Assembly: GCA_023426245.1 (NCBI GenBank)
Contig: JAFABB010000029.1
Coordinates: 1-64,000, forward strand
Length of the DNA stretch: 64,000 nt
From: Bacillota bacterium
GTDB lineage: Bacteria > Bacillota > UBA4882 > UBA8346
Reading direction: 5' to 3'
Numbering within the stretch: position 1 is the stretch's first letter; each line of letters opens with the position of its first letter. The notes beneath the pieces are model-generated. The model was not told where the DNA came from, did not search any database, and was given only the letters and a program-made list of their open reading frames with translations. Below, piece by piece: positions 27,385-36,362 of the stretch. Made by a program: the position numbers and the translations under genes.

Positions 27385-27858
27385 TTACCCTTTACTCCTT
27401 ACTCTTATTGCTCTATCCATGTCCCGTTTGGCATCACGCTCAGCAATGTCCTCCCGTTTATCGTAAAGCTTTTTGCCTTTAGCCAGCGCCAGTTCCACCT
27501 TAACCCGGCCTTTTTCATTAAAATACATTTGCAATGGAATTAGAGTTAACCCCTTCTCCCGGGTTTTTGCAAACAAACGGCGGATTTCCGCTTTATGCAT
27601 CAGAAGTTTTCTGGTACGAAGCGGCTCATGGTTAAAACGGTTTCCAAAGTCATAGGGACTAATGTGGCAATTGTGCAACAATACCTCATTATTGGTGATT
27701 TGGGCAAAACTATCTTGTAAATTTCCTTTACCCATCCGCAAGGATTTAACTTCGGTTCCAGTTAACGCAATACCGGTTTCGAAGGTCTCTTCGATAAAGT
27801 ATTCATGCCTTGCCCGGCGGTTTTCCGATATTCGTTTCCTCTCTTGTTTCTCGGCCAT
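27385..27858 (-). CDS. smpB: SsrA-binding protein SmpB
   Basis: A 157-residue OB-fold RNA-binding protein that delivers tmRNA to stalled ribosomes. Characteristic stretches are ARHEYFIEETFETGIALTGTEVKSLR, NCHISPYDFGN and the basic tail with KKLYDKREDIAERDAKRDMDRAIR. It lies 78 bp upstream of ssrA on the same strand, the usual Bacillota arrangement. A promoter with TTGACA and TATAAT precedes it. Confidence 0.97.
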   Translation of the reverse strand: MAEKQERKRISENRRARHEYFIEETFETGIALTGTEVKSLRMGKGNLQDSFAQITNNEVLLHNCHISPYDFGNRFNHEPLRTRKLLMHKAEIRRLFAKTREKGLTLIPLQMYFNEKGRVKVELALAKGKKLYDKREDIAERDAKRDMDRAIRVRSKG

Positions 27859-27888
27859 CCCATTTCACCTCACCACAGCTGCCAAATA

Positions 27889-27916
27889 ATTATAGCACAG
27901 ATTTAGAAATTGTCAA
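27889..27916 (-). promoter_or_regulatory. Vegetative promoter of smpB
   Basis: On the minus strand TTGACA (27911-27916) and TATAAT (27889-27894) are separated by 16 bases, both perfect SigA hexamers. The smpB start codon lies about 30 bp downstream. Confidence 0.75.
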
Positions 27917-28034
27917 TGAGGTAAAATACCAGAATCAGCATCCGATTCACTTGTTATTCAAAAGATACTCCATATATCTCATTGACGATTACCAATTAAT
28001 CACATTATCATTATGTCCTTGACTTTCAAACATA

Positions 28035-28061
28035 CAAAAAAACCGTCTATTGTCAGACGGT
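28035..28061 (-). terminator. Rho-independent terminator of the small Cys-protein gene
   Basis: ACCGTCT pairs with AGACGGT over a 6-base loop and is followed by seven T on the minus strand. It lies directly after the small frame ending at 28080. Confidence 0.75.
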
Positions 28062-28079
28062 ATCATTATATTCTGCTCA

Positions 28080-28277
28080 TCAATGAATATTCTTATAGAT
28101 AAAACAGTTTTGGTATTGATTGTCGATCTTTTTGAACTCTTCAGGATTATCATAATAAGCACAACGCCCTTGTAATTTTTTACAATTACCGACGAACCCC
28201 AAAGAAGAATCAGTTTCACTGATTTTCTGAATCTCTTACTGTGGACAAATGCAATTGAAATTTTTTTCACTATCCAT
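28080..28277 (-). pseudogene. Small Cys-containing protein gene with in-frame TAA
   Basis: A GGAGG site lies 6 bases before an ATG at 28277. The frame reads MDSEKNFNCICPQ, meets TAA at 28236-28238, and continues in the same frame for 51 more sense codons. These include NCKKLQGRCAYYDNPEEF and YQNCFIYKNIH before TGA at 28080. Five or six Cys residues suggest a small metal-binding or redox protein of about 65 residues. The frame has its own terminator. A single substitution (for example CAA or GAA to TAA) would explain the interruption. I do not recognise the family. Confidence 0.5.
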
Positions 28278-28420
28278 TGAACGCCTCCTCAAAATCTCTG
28301 AGTGGTTCTTGGTGCAGTTTATTTATGCTTTCTATCAAAATATATTGATGTGTAATTTCGATAAATCAATATATTCTCCTGCTAATTTCGGAAAGTATTG
28401 TCTCTCGGATAAATTGCATA

Positions 28421-28474
28421 AAAAAACCCCTTCCTTAGAAATAAAATAGGATTTCACAACTAAGGCAGGGGTTT
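28421..28474 (-). terminator. Rho-independent terminator of ackA
   Basis: On the minus strand AAACCCCTGCCTTAG pairs with CTAAGGAAGGGGTTT, followed by more T. It begins 16 bp after the acetate kinase stop. Confidence 0.8.
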
Positions 28475-28489
28475 GTATTTAACAAAAGT

Positions 28490-29692
28490 TTATGCATAAA
28501 TCAATTCATAAGCATCCTTGGCAATCATTAACTCTTCATTAGTCGGCACGACCATAACAGTTACTTTCGAACGGGGTTTACTAATAATGATTTCCTTACC
28601 GCGGGCATCGTCATTTTTCTTTTCATCAAACTCCACACCCAGGTGGTTTAATTGGTGACAAAGATCTGCCCTTGTAACGCTATCATTTTCACCGATTCCT
28701 CCGGCAAAAACCATGACATCAAGGCCACCCATTTCAGCATAATAAGCTCCGACATTTTTTACCAGGTTATGCATGAAAATGTCATAGACATCCTGAGCTC
28801 TTGGATTACCATCCTCACGGGCTTTCTGAATATCCCGCATATCACTAAAGCCAGCCATTCCCAAAAATCCGCTCTTTTTATTCATTAAATTATCCACTTC
28901 ATTGGGAGTTAACTTTAAAGTATTGAGCAAAAAGGGCACAATTGCCGGATCGATATCACCGCAACGGGTACCCATAACCAAACCGGCTAACGGGGTGAAA
29001 CCCATTGTCGTATCATAACATTTACCTTCCTTAATCGCTGCTAAGCTACTGCCATTGCCTAAATGCAGGGTGATCATCTTGAGCTTGGCCAAATTTTTAC
29101 CTAGAATTTGAGCAGCCCTTTGAGATACATAACGGTGTGAAGTACCATGGAATCCATAGCGGCGAACTTGATATTTTTCGTAGTATTCATAAGGTAATGC
29201 ATATAGGAATGAACTTCGGGGCATTGTCTGATGAAAAGCGGTATCAAAAACAGCAATTTGAGGAGTATTCGGCATTAATTCCCTACAAGCCCTTATGCCC
29301 ATGATATTCGCTGGCATATGTAACGGGCCTAGCTCTCTCAAACTTTCCATTTGGTCTAGTTCCTTATCTCCTACTATCACTGCGCTGGAAAAAATTTCTC
29401 CTCCATGCAGGACTCGATGACCAACAGCTTTTATCTCTTCTAACGATTTGATAACTCCGGTTTCAGGGTTCACTAAAAAATCCAAGACAGTTTTTAATGC
29501 TTCATTATGGTTATTAATTTTCTGTTCAAATTTGATTTTATCGCCATCCTTTATTTGATGGCAAATTGCAGCATTACCATTTGTACTACCAATACGTTCG
29601 ACCAGTCCGGCGGCTAAAACAGTTTCAGTTTGCATCTGGTAAAGCTTGTATTTTAGAGAAGAACTACCACTGTTGATGACCAAAATTAACAC
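28490..29692 (-). CDS. ackA: Acetate kinase
   Basis: It converts acetyl phosphate and ADP to acetate and ATP, the energy-yielding step of fermentation. The likely start is GTG at 29692 (GAGGGGAGG 8 bases before), giving 400 residues; an ATG at 29716 sits inside the ribosome site. Motifs are LVINSGSSSLKY, GGEIFSSAV, VFDTAFHQTMP, YGFHGTSHRYVS, LGNGSSLAAI, MGTRCGDIDPAIV and FAGGIGEND. No phosphotransacetylase gene is adjacent. It stands alone, with 238 bp to the thioesterase gene and its own terminator. Confidence 0.96.
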   Translation of the reverse strand: MLILVINSGSSSLKYKLYQMQTETVLAAGLVERIGSTNGNAAICHQIKDGDKIKFEQKINNHNEALKTVLDFLVNPETGVIKSLEEIKAVGHRVLHGGEIFSSAVIVGDKELDQMESLRELGPLHMPANIMGIRACRELMPNTPQIAVFDTAFHQTMPRSSFLYALPYEYYEKYQVRRYGFHGTSHRYVSQRAAQILGKNLAKLKMITLHLGNGSSLAAIKEGKCYDTTMGFTPLAGLVMGTRCGDIDPAIVPFLLNTLKLTPNEVDNLMNKKSGFLGMAGFSDMRDIQKAREDGNPRAQDVYDIFMHNLVKNVGAYYAEMGGLDVMVFAGGIGENDSVTRADLCHQLNHLGVEFDEKKNDDARGKEIIISKPRSKVTVMVVPTNEELMIAKDAYELIYA

Positions 29693-29930
29693 CGGGTTAT
29701 GCCTCCCCTCAACCATTTTTTATTGTAGAGATAATTTCAGCACATATTTCTCCACTGTTGGTTGGACATATTAATTATAAACAGGCATTTTGCCGTTTGC
29801 AATTGAATTTACATATTCATAATGTTACGATATTGTTGCAAAATGAAAAAAATACTGGAACTCGCCTAAAATGTTTTTCTGATGTTTATTCGATATTTAT
29901 TATTTTTTATGCATCTTTCAATAAAAGTAA

Positions 29931-30344
29931 TTAGTTTTCAGTACAAAGCCCGGTAATAAAAAAATCAGCCACAGCCTGGGCTTTGGTTTCTCCATTTTGT
30001 GTAACTTCACTACTTGCTTTGATTATCTTTCGCTTCTCCCAAAGAATTTGTCCGCGCACCTCTACCATTTCATGCATAACAACCGGCTTTTCAAATTTCA
30101 CTTCCATACGGGCCGTAACTCCCTGATAACCTTTGGCAATAATAGCATGAGCCATGGCTTCATCCATCAATGTTACTATAATGCCGCCATGAAGAATGTT
30201 AACAAAACCTTGAAATTCCCGTACCGGCATGAAATTCGCCAAAACCCCTTCAGGAGTATGTTCAAATTTTAATTTAAGCCCGATTGGATTATCCTTCCCA
30301 CAAGCAAAACAATACTGATCAATTTCCACTCTGACGACACCCAC
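29931..30344 (-). CDS. PaaI-family hot-dog thioesterase
   Basis: A 137-residue hot-dog fold protein, probably an acyl-CoA thioesterase. It has CFACGKDNPIGLKLKF at the N-terminus, FQGFVNILHGGIIVTLMDEAMAHA with the typical HGG..T..DE active-site pattern, and VKFEKPVVMHEMVEVRG. The start is GTG; a second GTG five codons in is possible. The substrate is unknown. It lies alone between ackA and a chemoreceptor gene. Confidence 0.85.
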   Translation of the reverse strand: MGVVRVEIDQYCFACGKDNPIGLKLKFEHTPEGVLANFMPVREFQGFVNILHGGIIVTLMDEAMAHAIIAKGYQGVTARMEVKFEKPVVMHEMVEVRGQILWEKRKIIKASSEVTQNGETKAQAVADFFITGLCTEN

Positions 30345-30423
30345 CCGTCTAAATTGTTAGCGAATCATTGATAATTTTGATACCCAAAACGAATTTTTCC
30401 CGAAAGATAATCTAAAAGAGACA

Positions 30424-30454
30424 AAATAAAACACCGGAAGTTTTCTCCGGTGTT
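30424..30454 (-). terminator. Terminator of the chemoreceptor gene
   Basis: On the minus strand AACACCGGA pairs with TCCGGTGTT, followed by TTATTTTG. It lies 14 bp after the receptor stop. Confidence 0.75.
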
Positions 30455-30467
30455 AAATATTTTATGT

Positions 30468-31922
30468 CTAAGCGTCTTTCGTCGATTTCTTATTATTGAT
30501 TTGAAAAACTTCACAGTTATGGCACATGGTCCGTTTCTCGGTAATCGATCCATTGGAAACGCCATCCGGGCAAAGAGTATCCGGAATCAGCCAACATTTT
30601 TCCTCTTTACTCTGATAAGCGGGGCAATTAACCCAGTTACAGTCATTCACCCGCCAACAACGCTGAAAATCGGCTTTTACTTTAAACCGTCCAACCAACG
30701 AGGTCAGGCTATCGGCCATTTGCTCCAACTGAGCAGCGGACATTAAAAGATTCTCCATATTAACCCGCTGTTCTTTGGTTGCAGCAGCCACTTGATTGGC
30801 TCCACCCACATTTTGCTTTGCAATGGCAGCAACTGTCTCCATAGTCCCCGTCATTTCCTGACTGCTGGCTGCTTGTTCCTCTGAAGCAGCCGCAATTTCA
30901 TGAATTGTATTCACGGTTTGATTAACGGATTGAGTAATTTCATTAAAAGCTTCCCTCGCCGAAAGAGTTAACCGAGTTCCTTCGCTAACCACTTGCGTAC
31001 CGATTTCCATTGCATCGACCGCTGTTTGAGTTTCAGTTTGAATATCATTGATTAAAGCAACAATTTGAATTGCTGAATTGGTTGATTGTTCTGCCAAACT
31101 ACGCACCTCATCGGCAACAACCGAGAAACCCCGGCCATGTTCACCGGCACGTGCAGCTTCAATAGCGGCGTTTAATGCCAAAAGATTGGTTTGTCTGGAA
31201 ATTCCACGGATAACATCAACGATTTTACCGATTTCAACCGAACTTTTACCCAGTCTTCTTACAACTTCAGCCGAATTATCGACGGTTTCCTTCAATTGTA
31301 GAATCTTGGTACTAATTTCTTGAATGATATCTTCACCGTTTCGGGCCCGTTGTGAAACCTGCGACGAAAGGCCCGCGGCTTTTTGGGCTTCACTGGCTAC
31401 CTGTTGGGCTGTTTGAGCCATTTGTTGAGATGCAGCGGCTGAAAGTTGAACGTTTTGATATTGATCTTCCGTGACCTTGGACATTTGTTCCATGGTTTTG
31501 GTAATCTCTTGAGCAGCCTGATCCACCTTCTCTGTCATAGAAGACATTTCCGAAGCAGCAAATGCCAATTGTTCCGAAGACTGCAGATTTTCTTCCAAAA
31601 TACCCCGCAGGTTTTGCACCATCAAATTTAATGAATTACCTAAAATTTCAAATTCATCTTTGGTGTTTAATTCTATTTTATAACTAAGATCTTTATCGGA
31701 ACTCTTTTCCGCAAACATGGTAAAAATCCGTAATGGAGCTAAAATCATTTTATTAAGCAGATAATTACTGAGAAATAAGAACAAAACCATTAAAAAAACA
31801 GCAACCCCAATTCGGATACCGAGAGATGTGATAAAATTGCTAATTGCCAATGATAACAACATAACGGCGATGGTAAGCAGCAATTTTAGCTTAATACTTT
31901 GGAATCGATTCTTTAAGCTCAA
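30468..31922 (-). CDS. Methyl-accepting chemotaxis protein with C-terminal two-CW Cys domain
   Basis: A 484-residue receptor starting at a TTG with AGGGGG upstream. Two membrane helices (about residues 12-35 and 37-58) are separated by only a few residues, so there is no periplasmic ligand domain. A HAMP-like linker follows, then the long signalling coiled coil with the hairpin tip ISRQTNLLALNAAIEAARAG and GFSVVADEVRSLAEQS. The last 70 residues are a Cys-rich module: CWRVNDCNWVNCPAY, EEKCWLI, TLCPDG and MCHNC. This fits a two-CW domain, probably binding metal or an iron-sulfur cluster. Sensing of an internal redox or metal signal is inference. Confidence 0.88.
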   Translation of the reverse strand: MSLKNRFQSIKLKLLLTIAVMLLSLAISNFITSLGIRIGVAVFLMVLFLFLSNYLLNKMILAPLRIFTMFAEKSSDKDLSYKIELNTKDEFEILGNSLNLMVQNLRGILEENLQSSEQLAFAASEMSSMTEKVDQAAQEITKTMEQMSKVTEDQYQNVQLSAAASQQMAQTAQQVASEAQKAAGLSSQVSQRARNGEDIIQEISTKILQLKETVDNSAEVVRRLGKSSVEIGKIVDVIRGISRQTNLLALNAAIEAARAGEHGRGFSVVADEVRSLAEQSTNSAIQIVALINDIQTETQTAVDAMEIGTQVVSEGTRLTLSAREAFNEITQSVNQTVNTIHEIAAASEEQAASSQEMTGTMETVAAIAKQNVGGANQVAAATKEQRVNMENLLMSAAQLEQMADSLTSLVGRFKVKADFQRCWRVNDCNWVNCPAYQSKEEKCWLIPDTLCPDGVSNGSITEKRTMCHNCEVFQINNKKSTKDA

Positions 31923-32023
31923 GAGTTTAACCCCCTCTAATGCACTATAATTATAGGTTCGACGTGTTCTTTTATTATCCTGCTGCCTTCATCTCAGTTA
32001 TTGGAATTTCCTAGCTTTGAGAT

Positions 32024-32046
32024 AAAAAAAAAGGGCATAAGCCCTT
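32024..32046 (-). terminator. Terminator of secG
   Basis: AAGGGC pairs with GCCCTT on a 4-base loop, followed by nine T on the minus strand. It closes the glycolysis-secG unit. Confidence 0.8.
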
Positions 32047-32093
32047 CTCTTCAAAATTATTGCAAATTTGCCCCTTGATGATTGAATCATAGG

Positions 32094-32339
32094 TTAAAAA
32101 AATCTGTCCCATATCTCAACCAAAATCAGTAATAGGCCAAAAACAATTGCAAGCCACATTGTAGCTTTATCTAATAACTTTTCCAAAGCCTTATTTTTGG
32201 AGAAAAACATCTGGCCACCCGAGCCAATTGCTCCTAACCCTTCACCTTTACTGGGTTGCAAAATAATGATGGCTGTTAGAGCTATCGCAATGACAAATAA
32301 AATAATTTGAATGACTAATTTCACAAATGGCACCTCCAA
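32094..32339 (-). CDS. secG: Preprotein translocase subunit SecG
   Basis: An 81-residue membrane protein with two helices (IQIILFVIAIALTAIIIL and MWLAIVFGLLLILVEIW) joined by the conserved QPSKGEGLGAIGSGG loop. It assists SecYEG-mediated export. It follows eno by 53 bp on the same strand, so the glycolytic transcript may read through into it. Confidence 0.94.
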   Translation of the reverse strand: MEVPFVKLVIQIILFVIAIALTAIIILQPSKGEGLGAIGSGGQMFFSKNKALEKLLDKATMWLAIVFGLLLILVEIWDRFF

Positions 32340-32392
32340 CCCAATTTATACTCAATTATTTTAGCACATCGGGCTAGAATCTACAAGTAATT

Positions 32393-33700
32393 TTAACGTT
32401 TGACATTATAAAAAGCTGATTTTCCCGGATATATGGCTTCACTAGCCAATAAATCCTCTATTCGCAATAATTGATTATATTTGGCTACCCGGTCGGTACG
32501 GGATGGAGCTCCGGTTTTAATCTGACCGGCGTTCGTGGCAACCACAATATCAGCAATGGTAGTATCTTCTGTTTCACCGGAACGGTGGGATACAATGGCA
32601 GTATAACCAGCCCGTTTCGCCATTTCAATCGCATCCAGGGTTTCGGTCAAAGTACCGATTTGATTTACCTTGATAAGAATCGAATTAGCAACTCCTAATT
32701 GGATTCCCTTGCTCAAACGCTCGGTATTGGTAACAAATAAGTCATCGCCGACTAGTTGTACCGTCTTTCCAAGTCTCTCGGTTATCATCTTCCATCCATC
32801 CCAGTCTTCCTCGGCCATTCCATCTTCGATAGAAATAATGGGATAGTTTTTGGCGAGATCGGCGTAAAAATCAACCATTTCTGCTGAAGTTTTCATCATA
32901 TTCGACTTCCAGAAGAAATATTTGCCCTCTTCCCCTTTTTTCTTGGCTTCATCCCACAACTCTGTGGAAGCAGGGTCCATGGCAATCATGATTTGTTCGC
33001 CCGGTTTAAATCCGGCTGCGCTGATGGCCTCCATGATTACATCAAGTGCTTCCTGATTGCTCTTTAAATTGGGAGCATAACCACCTTCATCGCCAACAGC
33101 GGTTCCATAGCCCTTGTCCTTTAATACTTTTTTTAAGGCATGAAAGATCTCTGCGCCCCAGCGGAGACATTCCGAAAAGCTCTCGGCACCGACCGGCATG
33201 ACCATAAATTCCTGTAAATCGACACTATTATCCGCGTGTTTACCACCATTTAAAATATTCATCATCGGCACGGGTAGATTTTTGGCATTCACACCACCCA
33301 AATACCGGTATAAGGGGAGGGCTAAACTATTGGCAGCAGCTTTAGCAACTGCTAAGGAAACCCCTAATATTGCATTAGCGCCTAACTTTGCTTTGTTGGG
33401 GGTACCGTCCAATTCAATCATCAATTTATCTACGGTAACCTGATCTAAAGCGTCGAGTCCAACAACTTCGGAAGCTATTTCATCATTAACGTTTTCGACC
33501 GCTTTTTGGACTCCTCTTCCTAAATAGCGGCTTTTATCTCCATCGCGCAATTCCACGGCTTCAAATGCCCCGGTCGAAGCGCCTGATGGAACAGCTGCGC
33601 GTCCGGTGCTACCATCCGCCAATTCGACCTCAACCTCTACGGTCGGATTACCCCGTGAATCAAGTATTTCTCGTGCGTAAACATCTACAATAGATGTCAT
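32393..33700 (-). CDS. eno: Enolase
   Basis: A 435-residue phosphopyruvate hydratase (2-phosphoglycerate to PEP, Mg-dependent). Landmarks: AREILDSRGNPTVEVEV, PSGASTGAFEAVELRDGD, GDEGGYAPNL, SIEDGMAEEDWDGW, LVGDDLFVTN, and SHRSGETEDTTIADI followed by GQIKTGAPSRTDRVAKYNQLLRIE. It is the last glycolytic gene of the operon. A 139-bp gap separates it from gpmI. Confidence 0.97.
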   Translation of the reverse strand: MTSIVDVYAREILDSRGNPTVEVEVELADGSTGRAAVPSGASTGAFEAVELRDGDKSRYLGRGVQKAVENVNDEIASEVVGLDALDQVTVDKLMIELDGTPNKAKLGANAILGVSLAVAKAAANSLALPLYRYLGGVNAKNLPVPMMNILNGGKHADNSVDLQEFMVMPVGAESFSECLRWGAEIFHALKKVLKDKGYGTAVGDEGGYAPNLKSNQEALDVIMEAISAAGFKPGEQIMIAMDPASTELWDEAKKKGEEGKYFFWKSNMMKTSAEMVDFYADLAKNYPIISIEDGMAEEDWDGWKMITERLGKTVQLVGDDLFVTNTERLSKGIQLGVANSILIKVNQIGTLTETLDAIEMAKRAGYTAIVSHRSGETEDTTIADIVVATNAGQIKTGAPSRTDRVAKYNQLLRIEDLLASEAIYPGKSAFYNVKR

Positions 33701-33839
33701 TGAATATCCCTCCCATTTTTATTTCAAAAATAAGATAACCGTTTATATTAAAAATATGAACGAATCAATCAAGTCATCTTTCCCAAATTTGCGGAGAAGC
33801 AATCTTTCGCTCGTCTGCTTCCGGCGGTTCGAAAATGAA

Positions 33840-35381
33840 TTATGCTTTTTGAATCAAAGTTTCTCCGGTCATCTCCGAAGGTTTTGGAATATCAAGCAAT
33901 TGTAATAAGGTAGGTGCCAAATCAGCCAAAATTCCGTCCCGAACTTTAACATTTTCACCAGCCCCCACCAGAATAACTGGAACAGGGAAGGTTGTATGGG
34001 CTGTAAAAGGCTCTTTGGTTTGATAATCCACCATCTGTTCCGCATTGCCATGATCTGCTGTAATCATCACTGCGCCACCTTTGGCTAAAATAGCCGGTAC
34101 GACTTTGGATAGGCAGGCATCGACCGTTTCAACGGCCTTTTGAGCTGCTGCAAAGATTCCGGTATGCCCCACCATGTCGCAGTTGGCATAATTCATAATG
34201 ATGGCGTCAAATTTATCCTTTTCAATTTCCGCCAGCACCGCATCGGTGACCTCGAGCGCACTCATTTCGGGTTTTAAATCATAAGTTGCGACTTTCGGTG
34301 AAGGAATTAAAACCCTTTCTTCCAATGGATAAGGTTGTTCCACTCCACCATTAAAAAAGAAAGTCACATGGGCATATTTTTCAGTCTCGGCAATCCGCAA
34401 TTGTTTTAACCCGTTCTTCCCTAAAACTTCTGCTAAAATATTCTGCAATTTTTCTTCAGGCGGGAAAATTATTGGGACTTCCAGAGTCTCGTCGTATTGG
34501 GTCATACAGGAAAAATGTGGTCCGATAAAACCTGTTTTCCGTGTAAAGCCGTCAAAATTAGGGTCTACAAAAACCCTGGCAATCTCCCGGGCCCGGTCAG
34601 GCCGGAAATTAAAGAATATAACCGGATCCCCATTCTTGATTGTTGCTAATGGTTTGCCATTTTTCGTAATAACGGTCGGTAAAACGAATTCATCGGTGAC
34701 TTCTTTGGCATAAGAGTTGGTTACAGCCTCCAAAGCTGAATTAGCCGTTTCTCCTTCTCCATAAACCATCGCAGCATAAGCTTTTTCAACACGGTCCCAT
34801 CGTTTATCACGGTCCATACCATAATAACGACCACCGATGGTAGCGATCCTGCCAATTCCTTTTTCCTGGCAAACCTTCTCTAATTCTTCCAAGTACTCCT
34901 TGGCACTAGAAGGAGGGGTATCCCGGCCATCTAAAAACCCATGGATATACACCTCTTGAATGCCAAGTTCTTTGGCTAACTGGAGAAGGCCATAAAGATG
35001 TTCCGTATGGCTATGTACACCACCCGGTGAGACTAAGCCCATCAGATGCAAAGGCCGATTCTCTTTCACCGCATATTGAATTAAATCCAGAAAGACCTTG
35101 TTTTGTTTAAACTGGCCTTCACGCAGGGCTTTGGAAATCCGGACCAAGCTTTGATAAACAACGCGTCCAGCGCCGATATTCAAATGGCCGACTTCGGATG
35201 TACCCATTTGCCCCTCTGGTAAACCAACAGCTTCCCCGGAGGTTAAAAGAGTTGCCGAAGGATATTTGGCAAACAAACTTTTCAAAAAAGGGGTATTGGC
35301 GTGCTTAATGGCATTGCCATCTTCCCGTGGATTGAGCCCCCAGCCATCCAAAATGATGAGTGCGGCAGGTCTGAAACTCAT
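33840..35381 (-). CDS. gpmI: 2,3-bisphosphoglycerate-independent phosphoglycerate mutase
   Basis: A 513-residue Mn-dependent mutase of the alkaline phosphatase superfamily. The N-terminus LIILDGWGLNPREDGNAIKHA gives the first metal Asp, MGTSEVGHLNIGAGRVVYQ carries the catalytic Ser, GFLDGRDTPPSSA and FFNFRPDRAREI bind substrate, and NYANCDMVGHTG and TADHGNAEQM complete the metal sites. Length is standard. It sits between tpiA and eno in the operon, with a MITE-like element (35422-35531) in the upstream gap. Confidence 0.97.
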   Translation of the reverse strand: MSFRPAALIILDGWGLNPREDGNAIKHANTPFLKSLFAKYPSATLLTSGEAVGLPEGQMGTSEVGHLNIGAGRVVYQSLVRISKALREGQFKQNKVFLDLIQYAVKENRPLHLMGLVSPGGVHSHTEHLYGLLQLAKELGIQEVYIHGFLDGRDTPPSSAKEYLEELEKVCQEKGIGRIATIGGRYYGMDRDKRWDRVEKAYAAMVYGEGETANSALEAVTNSYAKEVTDEFVLPTVITKNGKPLATIKNGDPVIFFNFRPDRAREIARVFVDPNFDGFTRKTGFIGPHFSCMTQYDETLEVPIIFPPEEKLQNILAEVLGKNGLKQLRIAETEKYAHVTFFFNGGVEQPYPLEERVLIPSPKVATYDLKPEMSALEVTDAVLAEIEKDKFDAIIMNYANCDMVGHTGIFAAAQKAVETVDACLSKVVPAILAKGGAVMITADHGNAEQMVDYQTKEPFTAHTTFPVPVILVGAGENVKVRDGILADLAPTLLQLLDIPKPSEMTGETLIQKA

Positions 35382-35421
35382 AATATTTCACCCCTTGATA
35401 ACGTAGTAAATTTTCTTAGGT

Positions 35422-35531
35422 GGCTGTCCCAAAAGGAAATTATCGATAGAAATCCACAATATCCAAACGCTTGTTGATTCAGTGAAGTGATATTTGCATG
35501 GTACCGACTTTGAAATGTTTTTGAGATACCC
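35422..35531. repeat. MITE-like element, copy 2
   Basis: This 110-bp element fills most of the tpiA-gpmI gap. The left end GGCTGTCCCAAAAGGAAATT matches copy 1 (3146-3259) at 17 or 18 of 20 bases. The right end (reverse complement) GGGTATCTCAAAAAC is a weaker inverted copy. Internal parts share ACAATAT and ATTCAGTGA. Its presence inside an essential operon suggests that it is transcribed and tolerated. Confidence 0.42.
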
Positions 35532-35541
35532 ACATGAAGCT

Positions 35542-36291
35542 TTAATATTGAATCAATTTTAAGAAAGATTCTACTTCCAAACTTGCACCACCAACCAAAG
35601 CACCATCGATTTCCGGTTGGCTCATATATTCTTTGATGTTTTCAGGTTTTACACTGCCGCCATACTGAATCCGAATTTGATCGGCTACAGCCTGACCATA
35701 AAGTTTTGCCACCGTATTCCGGATTAATCCGATTACCTGATTGGCATCGGCCGCACTGGACGATTTTCCGGTGCCGATAGCCCAAATCGGTTCATAAGCA
35801 ATGACCATAGTCGGAATTGCAGCAGCATCGATCTCCTTTAAAGCTTTTTCGGTCTGCCCTTTAATCAAGGTATCGGTTTCACCGGCTTCGCGTTGAGCAA
35901 GAGACTCGCCCACACAAATAATTGGCTTAATACCGACCGACAAAGCTGCTTTTACTTTCTGGTTCACTGTTTCATCGGTCTCTCCAAAATACTGGCGACG
36001 TTCCGAATGCCCGATAATCACATAATCACAGCCGATATCCTTTAACATCAACGGTGATACTTCTCCAGTGTAAGCGCCCTGCTCTTTCCAAAATAAATCC
36101 TGGGCTCCAAGGCCATAAGGAGTTCCCGTAATTAATTCTTTCACCGTACTTAATGCGGTAAATGGCGGGCAAAAAACTACTTCAACATCAGTTTTTCCGG
36201 CAAGTTTACTCACTAAGCCAGATACTAACGTCTTGGCCTCGGGAATGGTTTTATTCATTTTCCAGTTACCGGCGATAATGGGTTTACGCAT
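35542..36291 (-). CDS. tpiA: Triosephosphate isomerase
   Basis: A 249-residue TIM barrel interconverting DHAP and glyceraldehyde-3-phosphate. RKPIIAGNWKMNKT carries the catalytic Asn and Lys, VIIGHSERRQYFGE the catalytic His, VIAYEPIWAIGTG the catalytic Glu and flexible loop, and RIQYGGSVKPENI with DGALVGGASL the phosphate site. It lies 71 bp after pgk, with a stem-loop in the gap. Confidence 0.97.
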   Translation of the reverse strand: MRKPIIAGNWKMNKTIPEAKTLVSGLVSKLAGKTDVEVVFCPPFTALSTVKELITGTPYGLGAQDLFWKEQGAYTGEVSPLMLKDIGCDYVIIGHSERRQYFGETDETVNQKVKAALSVGIKPIICVGESLAQREAGETDTLIKGQTEKALKEIDAAAIPTMVIAYEPIWAIGTGKSSSAADANQVIGLIRNTVAKLYGQAVADQIRIQYGGSVKPENIKEYMSQPEIDGALVGGASLEVESFLKLIQY

Positions 36292-36317
36292 TGATATTCA
36301 CCTCTTATATTATAGTA

Positions 36318-36341
36318 GACCCGGATAGATATATCCGGGTC
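36318..36341 (-). other. Stem-loop between pgk and tpiA
   Basis: GACCCGGATA and TATCCGGGTC form a perfect 10-bp stem with a 4-base loop. No T-run follows; TATAAT occurs just downstream on the minus strand. It may set the relative mRNA stability of pgk and tpiA, or precede an internal promoter. Confidence 0.55.
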
Positions 36342-36362
36342 TTGTACAATCATTCTGCCTTA

